NCBI GenBank assembly: GCA_003105195.1
Contig: PQAH01000048.1
Coordinates: 1-54,411, forward strand
Origin: Bradyrhizobiaceae bacterium
GTDB taxonomy: Bacteria > Pseudomonadota > Alphaproteobacteria > Rhizobiales > Xanthobacteraceae
Length of the DNA stretch: 54,411 bases
Reading direction: 5' to 3'
The notes below the pieces were generated by a model. That model was not told where the DNA came from and did not search any database. It was given only the letters and a program-made list of their open reading frames with translations. Each line of letters starts with the position of its first letter. The first letter of the stretch is position 1. The position numbers and the translations under genes are program-made. This document shows, in pieces, positions 20,803 through 32,115 of this stretch.

Positions 20803-21242
20803 CGGCGCCATCTTAGCAGGATCGCGATGCCAAGTCCGAACACGGCGTGCGCGATCACCTGCGGGATCATGCGGGCGAGGTTCCAGCCGGCCGCCATCGG
20901 CTGGCCGCGCAGGGGAAAGACGACGAACCAGAGCACCAGCACCGGCAGCACGGCGCCGAACAGGATCGCCGCAACGTAGTAGAGGAGGCCGCCCGGGAAG
21001 CGCTTCTCGATCAGCCCGAAGACGAGGCCCCAAATGCCGCCCCAGAAGGCGCCCGACCAGACCTGCGGCACGCCGAAAGGCGTGGTGGCGCGATAGGAGA
21101 AAGGTTGGACCGGCGTGTAGCCCAGCGCGTGCGTGATCGCGGTGGCGCCGGCCAGGAACACCAGGGCGGAGATGAACCCGGCCGCGAACAAGGTGATCGG
21201 ATTGTACCGGAACAAGCCTGCCGCCGGCGCGCCGCGTGCCAT
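20799..21242 (-). CDS. hypothetical four-helix membrane protein
   Basis: 147 residues from ATG 21242, with AAGGGAGGGCACTCGC upstream. It has four hydrophobic segments (about 15-40, 62-80, 85-108, 120-142) and conserved-looking glycine motifs WSGAFWGGIWGLVFGLIEKR. I do not recognise the family with confidence. It lies 61 bp downstream of tgt on the same strand, so it may be read through from that gene, and it is coupled to the secreted protein downstream. Confidence 0.7.
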   Translation of the reverse strand: MARGAPAAGLFRYNPITLFAAGFISALVFLAGATAITHALGYTPVQPFSYRATTPFGVPQVWSGAFWGGIWGLVFGLIEKRFPGGLLYYVAAILFGAVLPVLVLWFVVFPLRGQPMAAGWNLARMIPQVIAHAVFGLGIAILLRWRR

Positions 21243-21303
21243 GCGAGTGCCCTCCCTTGCCGATTCGGATCCTAGCGACCGGGCTTTGCCCGCGCGAGCC
21301 GGT

Positions 21304-22440
21304 TCATGCAAGCGCGGGCATGTCGCCGCGGCTCCAACCCTCGCGAGTCGCATCGCGGAACGCCGCGAAACCGCCGGCCGCGATGGCGGCGCGGATGCCC
21401 TGCATCAGCTCCTGGTAGTAGGCGATGTTGATCTCCGAGAGCAGCATGGCGCCGAGCATCTCGTTCGCCTTGACGAGGTGGTGCAGGTAGGCGCGCGAAT
21501 AGGTGCGCGCCGCCGCGCAGGCGCTCTGCGGATCGAGCGGGCGCGGATCGTCGGCGTGCCGGGCATTGCGCAGGCTGACGCTGCCGAAGCGCGTGAAGGC
21601 GAGGCCATGGCGGCCGTTGCGGGTCGGCATCACGCAGTCGAACATGTCGATGCCGCGCGCGACGCCTTCGAGGATGTCCTCGGGCGTGCCGACGCCCATC
21701 AGGTAGCGCGGCCGGTCGGCCGGCAGCGCCGGCACGACCGCTTCGATCATGGCCAGCATCACGGCCTGCGGCTCGCCCACCGCGAGGCCGCCGATGGCGT
21801 AGCCCGGAAAGCCGATGTCGACGAGCGCGCGGGCGCTCTCGAGGCGCAGCGCCACGTCGTCGCCGCCCTGCACGATGCCGAACAGGGCCCGGCCCGGCCC
21901 GGCGCCCTCGAAGGCGCGCTTGCAGCGCTCCGCCCAGCGCAGCGAGAGGCCCATGGCGCGCGCGATCTCGTCGCGGCCGGCGGGCAGCTTCAGGCACTCG
22001 TCGAGCTGCATCACGATGTCGGAGCCGAGCAGGTTCTGGATCTCGATCGCCCGCTCCGGCGTGAGCGCCACCATGGCGCCGTCGAGATGCGAGCGGAACG
22101 TGACGCCGTTCTCGTCGAGCCGGCGCAGGGCGGACAACGACATCACCTGGAAGCCGCCCGAGTCGGTGAGGATCGGCAGCGGCCAGTTCATGAAGGCGTG
22201 GAGCCCGCCGAGCCGGGCGATGCGCTCGGCGCCGGGACGCAGCATCAGGTGGTAGGTGTTGGCGAGCACGATGTCGGCGCCGGCCGCGCGCACATCCTCG
22301 GGATGCACCGCCTTGATGGTGGCCTGGGTGCCGACCGGCATGAAGGCGGGCGTGCGCACGCGCCCATGGGCGGTCGCGACTTCGCCGAGGCGCGCCCGGC
22401 CGTCGGTCGCCACGAGGCGAAACGAGAAGGGCTCGGACAT
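21304..22440 (-). CDS. tgt: tRNA-guanine transglycosylase
   Basis: 378 residues. It exchanges G34 for preQ1 in tRNAs with GUN anticodons, the committed insertion step of queuosine. Catalytic aspartates lie in LTDSGGFQ (D93) and [15 protein letters not shown] (nucleophile near D268); the substrate-binding LGIVQGG-like FGIVQGG and GGLAVGE are also present. The usual zinc site (three Cys and one His) is largely absent: the equivalent positions read S306, C308, A311 and I337. queA lies upstream on the same strand, with an opposite-strand thioesterase gene between. The start is at ATG 22440. Confidence 0.95.
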   Translation of the reverse strand: MSEPFSFRLVATDGRARLGEVATAHGRVRTPAFMPVGTQATIKAVHPEDVRAAGADIVLANTYHLMLRPGAERIARLGGLHAFMNWPLPILTDSGGFQVMSLSALRRLDENGVTFRSHLDGAMVALTPERAIEIQNLLGSDIVMQLDECLKLPAGRDEIARAMGLSLRWAERCKRAFEGAGPGRALFGIVQGGDDVALRLESARALVDIGFPGYAIGGLAVGEPQAVMLAMIEAVVPALPADRPRYLMGVGTPEDILEGVARGIDMFDCVMPTRNGRHGLAFTRFGSVSLRNARHADDPRPLDPQSACAAARTYSRAYLHHLVKANEMLGAMLLSEINIAYYQELMQGIRAAIAAGGFAAFRDATREGWSRGDMPALA

Positions 22441-22535
22441 CGGCGGCGGGCGGCTCCGGGATTGCGGCGGGAGAGCGCGCCTCTATACCTAGCGGGTCGG
22501 ACCCTGTCACGCAGCGCCACCGGGAGGCTTCTGGA

Positions 22536-22958
22536 ATGTCGGACCTGCTCACCTACCGCGGAACAGTCTACCCGTGGCACTGCGATCACGTCGGGCACAT
22601 GAACGTCATGTGGTATGTCGGCAAGTTCGACGAGGCCACATGGAGCCTGCTCCTGCAGATCGGCCTGACGCCGACCTATCTGCGCGAGCAGCAGCGCGGC
22701 ATGGCGGCCGTGCAGCAGAACATCAGCTACAAGCGCGAGCTGCACGCGGGCGACGTGGTCGAGGTCCGGAGCCGGCTGATCGAGATCCGCGAAAAGGGCG
22801 TCCGCTTCGTCCACGAGATGCGCAACGTCGAGCGCGACGAGGTCGCGGCCACCTGCGAGCTCACGGGAATCCACATGGATCGCGTCGCGCGCAAGGCCTG
22901 TCCGCTTCCTCCGGCCATTCGCGCGGCGGCGGAGCGCCTGGTCACGGCGGAGGCGTGA
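22536..22958 (+). CDS. acyl-CoA thioesterase, hotdog fold (YbgC/4HBT type)
   Basis: 140 residues. [20 protein letters not shown] contains the catalytic Asp (D17) of 4-hydroxybenzoyl-CoA-type thioesterases, with [11 protein letters not shown] further on. It hydrolyses acyl-CoA thioesters; the physiological substrate is unknown. The start follows GGGAGGCTTCTGG. It is divergent from tgt (95 bp) and its last 17 bp overlap the 3' end of queA on the other strand. Confidence 0.85.
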   Translation: MSDLLTYRGTVYPWHCDHVGHMNVMWYVGKFDEATWSLLLQIGLTPTYLREQQRGMAAVQQNISYKRELHAGDVVEVRSRLIEIREKGVRFVHEMRNVERDEVAATCELTGIHMDRVARKACPLPPAIRAAAERLVTAEA

Positions 22959-24051
22959 CGACGCTTTGAGCGGCGGCGTCGGCGCGGAACAGTAGCGAGG
23001 CGTCGCCGTAGGAGTAGAAACGATAGCCGGCCGCGACGGCGTGCGCATAGGCGCGCTTGATGCGGTCGAGCCCCGCGAAGGCGGCGGCCAGCATGAACAG
23101 GGTCGAGCGCGGCAAGTGGAAATTGGTCATCAGCACGTCCACGGCACGGAAGCGATAGCCGGGCGTTATGAAGATCGCGGTTTCGCCCGCGAAGGGCTCG
23201 AGCTCGCCCGCGGCGGCGGCGCTCTCGAGCAGGCGCAGCGAGGTGGAGCCGACCGCGACGATCCGGCCGCCCCGACGCCGCGCCTCGTTCAGGGCGGCGG
23301 CGGTCGCCGCGTCGAGCTCGCCCCATTCGGCATGCATGCGGTGCGCGTCCGTGTCCTCCGCCTTGACGGGCAGGAAGGTGCCGGCGCCGACATGCAGGGT
23401 GACCCGGTGCAGCCCGATCTCCCGCGCGGCGAGGCGCGCGAGCAGGGATTCGGTGAAATGCAGGCCGGCCGTGGGCGCCGCGACCGAGCCCTCGGCGCGG
23501 GCGAAGACCGTCTGGTAGTCGCTGCGGTCCTGCGCGTCGGCGGGCCGCCTACCCGCGATATAGGGCGGCAGGGGCATCTCGCCGCGCTCCGCCACGGCCT
23601 GGTCGAGCACCGGGCCGTGGAACGCGAAGGCGAGCGTCACCTCGCCGCCCTCGCCCTTCTCCTCCACGGTGGCGTCGAGCTGGCCGAGGAAGCACACCCG
23701 GCCCTCGTCGCCGAAGCGCAGCGTGTCGCCGGGCGCGAGGCGCTTGGCGGGCTTGACGAAGGCCCGCCAGCGTGCGCCGTCGAGGCGGCGGTGCAGCGTC
23801 GCCTCGATGCGCGGCTCGGCGCCGCGGCCGATGCGGCGCCCGACGAGCCGCGCCGGGATCACCTTGGTCTCGTTGACCACGAGCTGGTCGCCCGGCCGCA
23901 GCAGGTCCGGCAGGTCGGCGACCATGCGGTCCTCGAGCTCCGGCGCCGCCCCCGGCCGGACCACCAGCATCCGCGCGGCGTCGCGCGGGCTCACGGGCCG
24001 GAGCGCGATGCGCTCGGGCGGCAGCTCGAAGTCGAAGAGGTCGGTCCGCAT
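22942..24051 (-). CDS. queA: S-adenosylmethionine:tRNA ribosyltransferase-isomerase
   Basis: 369 residues from ATG 24051. It transfers the ribosyl part of SAM to preQ1-tRNA to make epoxyqueuosine. Recognisable elements are the opening [45 protein letters not shown], the [12 protein letters not shown] segment, [23 protein letters not shown] and [13 protein letters not shown]. It works directly after Tgt, whose gene lies further along the same strand. Confidence 0.96.
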   Translation of the reverse strand: MRTDLFDFELPPERIALRPVSPRDAARMLVVRPGAAPELEDRMVADLPDLLRPGDQLVVNETKVIPARLVGRRIGRGAEPRIEATLHRRLDGARWRAFVKPAKRLAPGDTLRFGDEGRVCFLGQLDATVEEKGEGGEVTLAFAFHGPVLDQAVAERGEMPLPPYIAGRRPADAQDRSDYQTVFARAEGSVAAPTAGLHFTESLLARLAAREIGLHRVTLHVGAGTFLPVKAEDTDAHRMHAEWGELDAATAAALNEARRRGGRIVAVGSTSLRLLESAAAAGELEPFAGETAIFITPGYRFRAVDVLMTNFHLPRSTLFMLAAAFAGLDRIKRAYAHAVAAGYRFYSYGDASLLFRADAAAQSVVTPPP

Positions 24052-24100
24052 GGGTTTCCGGCGATTGGCTCTCCGGGGCGGTTCGCATACAAGAGGCCGC

Positions 24101-25093
24101 GTGGCAACCTCCCTCACCTCCACCGCCGTCATCCAGGTCAAGCAGGGTATCGGCGACGTCATCTGGCACCTGCCCTTCATCCGCGCCATCGCGGCGGCAT
24201 CGCCCGGCGGGCGGGTGACTTTCCTGACGCTGCCGTCGAGCCGGGGGCGCGAGCTGCTCCAGGGCGAGGCCTGCGTCGCCGAGACGCTCTATTTCGAGCA
24301 CCAGGGGAACGAGCTGCAGCGCGGGCTGCATCTCGCGCGCCTGGTGGCGATTCTGCGGCGCGCGCGCTTCGAGACGGTCTGGATCCTCGACCGCACGATG
24401 CGCCCGGCGCTCGCGGCCTGGCTCGCGCGCGTGCCGCGGCGGATCGGCGTCGGCTTCGGGGCCCAGCGCCTCTTCCTCTCCAACCAGGGGATCGACCCGC
24501 GCCTCCATCACGCACTGCCGGTCGAATGGCTGCGCGCGCTGATGGCCGACATGCAGGTGCCGCTCGCCACCACCGAGCCGGGCCTGCAGCTGCCGGAGGA
24601 GCCGGTCGCGCGCGTCGCCGCACGGTTCGCCGGACTGCCGCGCCCCTGGACCGTCGTCGCCTTCGGCGGCTCGCATCCCGCGAAGGACTGGCCGGAGGCG
24701 CACTGGACCACGTTGATCTCGGGGCTGCGCGCACGGCGGGCCGGGACCCTGTTGATGATCGGCGGCACGGACTTCGCCACCCGCGCCGATGCGATGATCG
24801 CGGCCACCGCGGGCGGACCTGCCGTGAATGCCTGCGCGCTCGCGCTGATCGAGGCCGCGGCCCTGCTGAAGCAGGCCGACCTGTTCATCGGGCCGGATTC
24901 CGGCCCCATGAACATCGCGGCGGCGGTCGGCACGCCGGCGATCGTGCTGTTCGGGGCGACGCCGGTGCAGGACTACTCGCGCCACATCCATCCGGTGCTG
25001 CCGGACGACGGCGTGCAGGACATGACCGGCATGCAGCGCATCTCGCCCGCGCGCGTGCTGGCGGAGGCGGAGGCGCGACTCGCGCCGCGATGA
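24101..25093 (+). CDS. glycosyltransferase family 9 (heptosyltransferase-like)
   Basis: 330 residues from GTG 24101, preceded by [26 protein letters not shown] is the N-terminal GT9 signature (G-D-x-x-x-x-L-P). The C-terminal nucleotide-binding part has [15 protein letters not shown] and [24 protein letters not shown], where the conserved D-S-G-P binds the donor. It probably adds a sugar to LPS core or another surface glycan at the inner membrane. It is divergent from queA (49 bp) and ends 4 bp from the convergent ppiB. Confidence 0.88.
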   Translation: MATSLTSTAVIQVKQGIGDVIWHLPFIRAIAAASPGGRVTFLTLPSSRGRELLQGEACVAETLYFEHQGNELQRGLHLARLVAILRRARFETVWILDRTMRPALAAWLARVPRRIGVGFGAQRLFLSNQGIDPRLHHALPVEWLRALMADMQVPLATTEPGLQLPEEPVARVAARFAGLPRPWTVVAFGGSHPAKDWPEAHWTTLISGLRARRAGTLLMIGGTDFATRADAMIAATAGGPAVNACALALIEAAALLKQADLFIGPDSGPMNIAAAVGTPAIVLFGATPVQDYSRHIHPVLPDDGVQDMTGMQRISPARVLAEAEARLAPR

Positions 25094-25097
25094 ACCG

Positions 25098-25556
25098 CTA
25101 CGAATCCGCCTTCATCCGCGCCGTGACGATGCTGTCGGGGTTGTTGACGGGCTCGCCGCGCTTGATCTTGTCGACGTTCTCCATGCCCTCGACCACGCGG
25201 CCCCAGACCGTGTACTGGCCGTCGAGCCAGGGCGAGTCCTCGAAGCAGATGAAGAACTGGCTGTCGCCCGAATCCGGATGCTGCGCGCGCGCCATCGAGA
25301 CGGTGCCGCGCAGGTGCTTCTCGGGGGAGAACTCGGCCTTGAGCTTCTGGCCCGAACCGCCCGACCCGGTGCCGGTCGGGTCGCCGGTCTGCGCCATGAA
25401 GCCGTCGATCACGCGATGGAACACGACGCCGTCGTAGAAGCCTTCGCGCGCCAGCTCCTTGATGCGCGCGACGTGCTTCGGCGCGAGGTCGGGGCGCATC
25501 GCGACGACGACGCGGCCCTGGGTGGTCTCGAGGATGAGGGTGTTCTCGTCGGTCAT
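25098..25556 (-). CDS. ppiB: peptidyl-prolyl cis-trans isomerase, cyclophilin type (cytoplasmic)
   Basis: 152 residues, no signal peptide. Cyclophilin motifs are FHRVIDGFMAQTGDPTGTG (active-site Arg and the Gln/Phe groove), SMARAQHPDSGDSQFFI and WLDGQYTVWGRVVEGM. It assists proline isomerisation in cytoplasmic proteins. Its ATGA start overlaps the upstream TolA-like gene stop, so the pair is coupled. Confidence 0.94.
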   Translation of the reverse strand: MTDENTLILETTQGRVVVAMRPDLAPKHVARIKELAREGFYDGVVFHRVIDGFMAQTGDPTGTGSGGSGQKLKAEFSPEKHLRGTVSMARAQHPDSGDSQFFICFEDSPWLDGQYTVWGRVVEGMENVDKIKRGEPVNNPDSIVTARMKADS

Positions 25557-26104
25557 GGTGTGGCTCCGGCGCCGCGTTGGTTGCGTGTGTCGATGAAACG
25601 AATGGAGATCGGGCGCCCGGCGAGCGCCCCGCCGAGCCCGTCCGTGAAGGGCAGCGGCGTGCACAGGTTGAGCGCCGCCGCCACGGCGCGTTGGTAGGTG
25701 GCGCGATGCGCGGACGAGGTCCCGGGCGTCACGAAGGTGAATCGCGGCTCGCCCATGATCTCGCCCGACCGCGTGAAGCTCAGGCGGACCGAGATTTCCA
25801 TGCCGGGGCGCGCCTCGGCGGCCGGCGGCGGCGTCCAGCAGCCGCGCAGGGCCGCGAAGACATCCTCGATGGTGTTCAGCGGCCGCTCCGGCTTGCGGCC
25901 CTGGCGGTCCGCGCCGCGGCCCTGCACGGTGAGCCGCAGGTCCTGGCCGATCGGGTGCCCGTATTCGGGCCGGCACGGCTCGGAATCGAACACGCTGCAG
26001 ACGCTCGGCGCGCAGGGACGGCCGTCGAGCATGCTGCACGTGGTGTGCGCGGAGGCCGGCGCGCCGAGACACGCGATCGCGACCACGAGCGCGGCCGCGC
26101 GCAT
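25553..26104 (-). CDS. secreted protein with TolA/TonB C-terminal-like domain
   Basis: 183 residues. The signal peptide MRAAALVVAIACLGAPASA is cleaved before HTTCS, and a four-cysteine segment CSMLDGRPCAPSVCSVFDSEPC follows. The C-terminal half (LRGCWTPPP...EISVRLSFTRSGEIMGEPRF...AVAAALNLCTPLPF...ISIRFID) resembles the TolA/TonB_2 C-terminal fold (residue pattern CW, hydrophobic strands, then C-P). It lies between two cyclophilin genes and overlaps ppiB by 4 bp. The role is unknown, possibly an envelope scaffold; the family assignment is by pattern only. Confidence 0.7.
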   Translation of the reverse strand: MRAAALVVAIACLGAPASAHTTCSMLDGRPCAPSVCSVFDSEPCRPEYGHPIGQDLRLTVQGRGADRQGRKPERPLNTIEDVFAALRGCWTPPPAAEARPGMEISVRLSFTRSGEIMGEPRFTFVTPGTSSAHRATYQRAVAAALNLCTPLPFTDGLGGALAGRPISIRFIDTRNQRGAGATP

Positions 26105-26105
26105 C

Positions 26106-26666
26106 TCACCGGGCGTCCGCCGCGACCTGCATGCGGGTGATGCGGTCGGGGTCGGTGACGCGGCCGTTCTGCGCCTCGGCGCCCTTCTTGATCTTGTCGA
26201 CCGCCGCCATGCCGTCGACCACCTCGCCGATCACGGTGTACTGGCCGTTCAGGCCCGGCGCGCTGCCGTACATGATGAAGAACTGGCTGTTGGCCGTGTT
26301 CACGCTGTCGCCGCGCCGCGCCATGCCGACGATGCCGCGCGTGAAGGGGACGTTGGAGAACTCCGCCGGCAGGTTCGGGTACTTGGAGCCGCCGGTGCCG
26401 TCGCCGCGCTGGCCGTCGCCGGTCTGTGCCATGAAGCCCGCGATCACGCGGTGGAACGGCACGTTGTCGTAGAACTTCTCGCGCGCCAGCGTCTTGATGC
26501 GCTCGGCGTGCTTCGGGGCCAGGTCGTTGCGCAGCTTGATGACGATACGCCCGTGCGTCGTGTCGAGCAGGATGGTGTTCTGCGGATCGAGGCCGGGGGG
26601 TAGGGCCTGGGCGAAGGCCGGAGCCGAAAAGGCGAGCCAGAATGCGAGAGCGAGAAAGCGGATCAT
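26106..26666 (-). CDS. ppiA: peptidyl-prolyl cis-trans isomerase, cyclophilin type (periplasmic)
   Basis: 186 residues with signal peptide MIRFLALAFWLAFSAPAFA, cleaved before QALPP. The cyclophilin core has FHRVIAGFMAQTGDGQRGDGTGGS, GMARRGDSVNTANSQFFIMYG and LNGQYTVIGEVVDGM. It is the exported partner of the cytoplasmic ppiB two genes on. It lies 14 bp after coaD on the same strand, and one base separates it from the next gene start: a tight operon. Confidence 0.93.
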   Translation of the reverse strand: MIRFLALAFWLAFSAPAFAQALPPGLDPQNTILLDTTHGRIVIKLRNDLAPKHAERIKTLAREKFYDNVPFHRVIAGFMAQTGDGQRGDGTGGSKYPNLPAEFSNVPFTRGIVGMARRGDSVNTANSQFFIMYGSAPGLNGQYTVIGEVVDGMAAVDKIKKGAEAQNGRVTDPDRITRMQVAADAR

Positions 26667-26680
26667 GGCGTCTCCGAAGG

Positions 26681-27181
26681 TCAGGCCTTGGCGAATCGTG
26701 ACTTGAGCCGCGCCGCGACCGTCGCCGGAACGAAGGCCGAGACGTCGCCGCCCATGCCGGCAATCTGGCGCACCAAAGTGGCCGTGATCGGGCGCACCGC
26801 CGGCGAGGCGGGCAGGAACACGGTCTGGATGGCGGGCGCCATGGTGCCGTTCATGCCCGCCATCTGCATCTCGTAGTCGAGGTCGGTGCCGTCGCGCAGG
26901 CCGCGGATCAGGAGCGTCGCGCCTTCGCGCCCAGCGGCGCTGACGACGAGATCCGCGAAAGTGATGACGGCGACCTCGGCACCGGCCGACTTCGCGAGCG
27001 GCACGCAGGTGTCGAGCAGCATGGCGCGCCGGTCCTCGACGCTGAACAGCGGGGTCTTGCCGGGATGCACGCCGATCGCCAGCAGCAGCCGGTCGGCCAG
27101 CCGGACCGCCTGGCGAACCACATCGAGATGGCCGTTGGTCACCGGGTCGAACGATCCGGCGTAGAGCGCGGTGCGCGGCAT
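26681..27181 (-). CDS. coaD: phosphopantetheine adenylyltransferase
   Basis: 166 residues. It catalyses the adenylylation of 4'-phosphopantetheine, the penultimate step of CoA synthesis. [16 protein letters not shown] holds the nucleotidyltransferase TxGH-type motif (here TNGH), with [19 protein letters not shown] and the usual Arg/Thr segment [16 protein letters not shown]. First gene of the coaD-ppi-TolA-like-ppi run. Confidence 0.96.
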   Translation of the reverse strand: MPRTALYAGSFDPVTNGHLDVVRQAVRLADRLLLAIGVHPGKTPLFSVEDRRAMLLDTCVPLAKSAGAEVAVITFADLVVSAAGREGATLLIRGLRDGTDLDYEMQMAGMNGTMAPAIQTVFLPASPAVRPITATLVRQIAGMGGDVSAFVPATVAARLKSRFAKA

Positions 27182-27255
27182 GGGCGCGGTCTAGCCCGGG
27201 CGCGGCCGGGTCGCAAGACCGCTTGGAAGCGAACCGCGCCGGTAATCGACCGAGC

Positions 27256-27271
27256 TGTGACCCGGGTCACA
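27256..27271. promoter_or_regulatory. perfect CRP-type palindrome between coaD and the AWPYY-protein gene
   Basis: TGTGACCCGGGTCACA matches TGTGA-N6-TCACA exactly and is a full 16-bp palindrome. It sits 80 bp upstream of ATG 27351 and 75 bp upstream of coaD on the other strand. A CRP/FNR-superfamily regulator is the likely reader; which one is unknown. Confidence 0.55.
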
Positions 27272-27350
27272 TCGGTCCGGGCCGTCGCCTGCCAATCTTT
27301 TCCGCTCGAGAAGGCCGGGAGACACCCGGCCACGCACACGGCCGAGGACC

Positions 27351-28040
27351 ATGAAACGCCTGGCATTCGGACTGCTCGCCACCACCATCACGGCCTCGCT
27401 GCTGTTCGCCTGGCCGCGCGCGTCCACCGAGGTGCAGGCCGGCAGCACCGCCGTGCCCGAGCCGGCGATCCGCGTGATCGAGACGAGCCGCGAGGACTGC
27501 GGCGCCTGGCCCTATTACAGGCGCAGCTGCCTGGTTCGCGCCCCGGCCGTCGCGGCGAATCCCGAGCCGGCCCCGGCGACCGCGGCGACCCCGGCGGTCC
27601 AGGCCGTCGCGGCGGCGCAGCCGGCCGAGGCGCCCGGCATTCCGGCCGCGCTTGCCGCCCAGGTCGGGCTGATCGGCGAGGCGGCGCCCATCCTCCCGGA
27701 TCCGGCTCCTGCCCGTGCCGCTGTCTCCACGCCTGTCCCCGCCGCGCCCACGCCGGCCGAGACCCCGGCCATCGCGACCGCCGAAGCCCCGGCGCCCCCG
27801 GCCCCGACCGCGGAGACGGGCCCGGCCGCCGAGGCGACGCCGGTGGTCAAGCGGAGCCTCCAGCGCCGGGCCGCACCGGTGGCGCGACCGGTCGAGCGCC
27901 GCAAGATGCGGGTCCGGTCCGCCCATGTGGGCCTCTATGACGACGACCTGCCCCCCTTCGGCTACGGCCGCGGCTACTACGGCCACCACGGCCACGGCCA
28001 TTGGGGCCACCGCGGGCACTGGGGCGGCCGCCGTCACTGA
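27351..28040 (+). CDS. secreted Ala/Pro-rich protein with Cys-AWPYY-Cys motif and His/Gly tail
   Basis: 229 residues. An N-terminal signal or anchor (5-20) is followed by EDCGAWPYYRRSCLVR (Cys50 and Cys60, CX9C), a long Ala/Pro-rich low-complexity region (about 64-175), an Arg-rich patch (QRRAAPVARPVERRKMR), and a tail from about 212 rich in Tyr, Gly and His (GYYGHHGHGHWGHRGHWG). The His-rich tail could bind divalent metal. It shares the AWPYY motif with the next plus-strand gene, so the two are paralogous in that segment. Function unknown. Confidence 0.7.
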   Translation: MKRLAFGLLATTITASLLFAWPRASTEVQAGSTAVPEPAIRVIETSREDCGAWPYYRRSCLVRAPAVAANPEPAPATAATPAVQAVAAAQPAEAPGIPAALAAQVGLIGEAAPILPDPAPARAAVSTPVPAAPTPAETPAIATAEAPAPPAPTAETGPAAEATPVVKRSLQRRAAPVARPVERRKMRVRSAHVGLYDDDLPPFGYGRGYYGHHGHGHWGHRGHWGGRRH

Positions 28041-28171
28041 GCTCGGCCGGGGCGGGTTCCCGCGCCGGTGTCCGATCCTTGTCGGACGCCGTGAACCCAT
28101 TTCGTCCTCGCTGCGACCAATGGGTAGTGGGCCTTGGCGCCGGGGACGGACGCGAGGCAAGGGAGGCGGAC

Positions 28172-28444
28172 ATGCTGAAGATCCTGAGCGCCATCGTCGC
28201 CGCGGCCGCCGTCGCGGGCGTGCTCGTCGTCGTTCCGGGCCTGAGCCCGGACGTGGCCGCCAGCACCCAGATCCACGAGGTGAACCAGGGCGCCAAGACG
28301 GACCGGCTGCAGATCCGGGACGTGACCGCTGCGACCTGCTCGGAGCGCGCCTGGCCCTACTACGACCGCAACTGCGTGCGCGACAGCAACGAGCCGCGCA
28401 GGGTGCGCGTGATCGCCCCCGAGCTGCGCAGCGTCGTCCGCTGA
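28172..28444 (+). CDS. small secreted protein with Cys-AWPYY-Cys motif
   Basis: 90 residues from ATG 28172, preceded by GGGAGG. A signal peptide or anchor (about 4-22) is followed by TCSERAWPYYDRNCVRD (Cys56 and Cys68, CX11C), matching the motif of the upstream gene, and a basic C-terminus. I recall small proteins of this type as abundant and uncharacterised in Bradyrhizobium relatives. It is convergent with the LysE gene, 7 bp apart. Confidence 0.7.
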   Translation: MLKILSAIVAAAAVAGVLVVVPGLSPDVAASTQIHEVNQGAKTDRLQIRDVTAATCSERAWPYYDRNCVRDSNEPRRVRVIAPELRSVVR

Positions 28445-28451
28445 GATCCGA

Positions 28452-29066
28452 TCACGCCGGCCGCCGCGACAGCGACAGCCAGATCCCGCCGCCGATCAGC
28501 GCCACGCCGGACATCCGCGCCAGCAGCTTGGCGCGCGCGTTCTTCAGGAACCAGCTTCGTCCGAGCCCGGCCGCGACCGCCCAGCCGCAGTCGGTGACGG
28601 CAGCCATTCCGACCGACACCGCGCACATCACGGCGAGCTGGAATTCGGCCGGCAGCTTCGGATCGACGAACTGCGGCAGGAAGGCCGTGAAGAAGGCCAT
28701 GGTCTTGGGATTGGACAGGGCGACGCCGAAGCCGCGCCAGAAATGCACGCGGTGGCTCGGCGACGCGATCTCTCCCACCGCCCCCGCGCTGCGCCAGGCC
28801 TGGATGCCGAGCCAGATCAGATAGGCGGCGCCGACCCAGCGGATCGCCTCGAACAGAACCATCGAGCTCTTCAGGATCCAGGTCAGGCCGAAGGCGATGG
28901 CGCCGACCAGGATGCCGTTGCCGAGCACGGTCCCGGCCACCGTGGCGAGGCCCGCGCGCACCCCCTGGGTGGCGCCGGTCGCGATCACCAAAGTGACGAT
29001 CGGGCCGGGCGTGATGATCAGGACGATGGTGATGAGCAGGAAGGCGAGGAAGAGCTCGGGATTCAT
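28452..29066 (-). CDS. LysE/RhtB family amino-acid exporter
   Basis: 204 residues, six hydrophobic segments. The family signature near the start, LLITIVLIITPGPIVTLVIATGATQGVRAGLATVAGTVLGN, and NPKTMAFFTAFLPQFVDP after helix 3 are clear. It exports amino acids or related compounds across the inner membrane; the substrate is not predictable. It lies 88 bp downstream of gyrA on the same strand. Confidence 0.9.
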   Translation of the reverse strand: MNPELFLAFLLITIVLIITPGPIVTLVIATGATQGVRAGLATVAGTVLGNGILVGAIAFGLTWILKSSMVLFEAIRWVGAAYLIWLGIQAWRSAGAVGEIASPSHRVHFWRGFGVALSNPKTMAFFTAFLPQFVDPKLPAEFQLAVMCAVSVGMAAVTDCGWAVAAGLGRSWFLKNARAKLLARMSGVALIGGGIWLSLSRRPA

Positions 29067-29154
29067 GGGACCCTCGCGGTTCGGACGGCAAGCGTAACGG
29101 GACTCCGCGCCCGCCGCCAGCTCTCGCGCCGGGAGCCGTGATGGCCGTGCTCGC

Positions 29155-31872
<2,718 letters not shown>

Positions 31873-32081
31873 GGGATCGAATCCAGCGAATGCGTAAGGT
31901 GTTGCCTCATAGCCGATTCAGGTGGCCACAACTAGGCGAAAGTGTCGTTTCGGCGACGTTTTTTTCTCTGCGATTTCAAGACGCTAGATTGGAATCGGCG
32001 GGGTCCGCCACAGGCCCCTCCCCGGGGGCGGTCGAAAGCCGATCCGGGCCGAGTCCGGGCTGGCGCCGAGGCCGGGAAACC

Positions 32082-32112
32082 GCCACTCTGCGGCGCCCGT
32101 CCGCAGAGTGGC
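32082..32112 (+). promoter_or_regulatory. perfect 12-bp stem hairpin abutting the marC start codon
   Basis: GCCACTCTGCGG (32082-32093), 7-nt loop CGCCCGT, CCGCAGAGTGGC (32101-32112), then three bases and the ATG at 32116. In RNA it would occupy the whole ribosome-binding region; as DNA it could be an operator. No other Shine-Dalgarno sequence is visible. Confidence 0.5.
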
Positions 32113-32115
32113 TCC

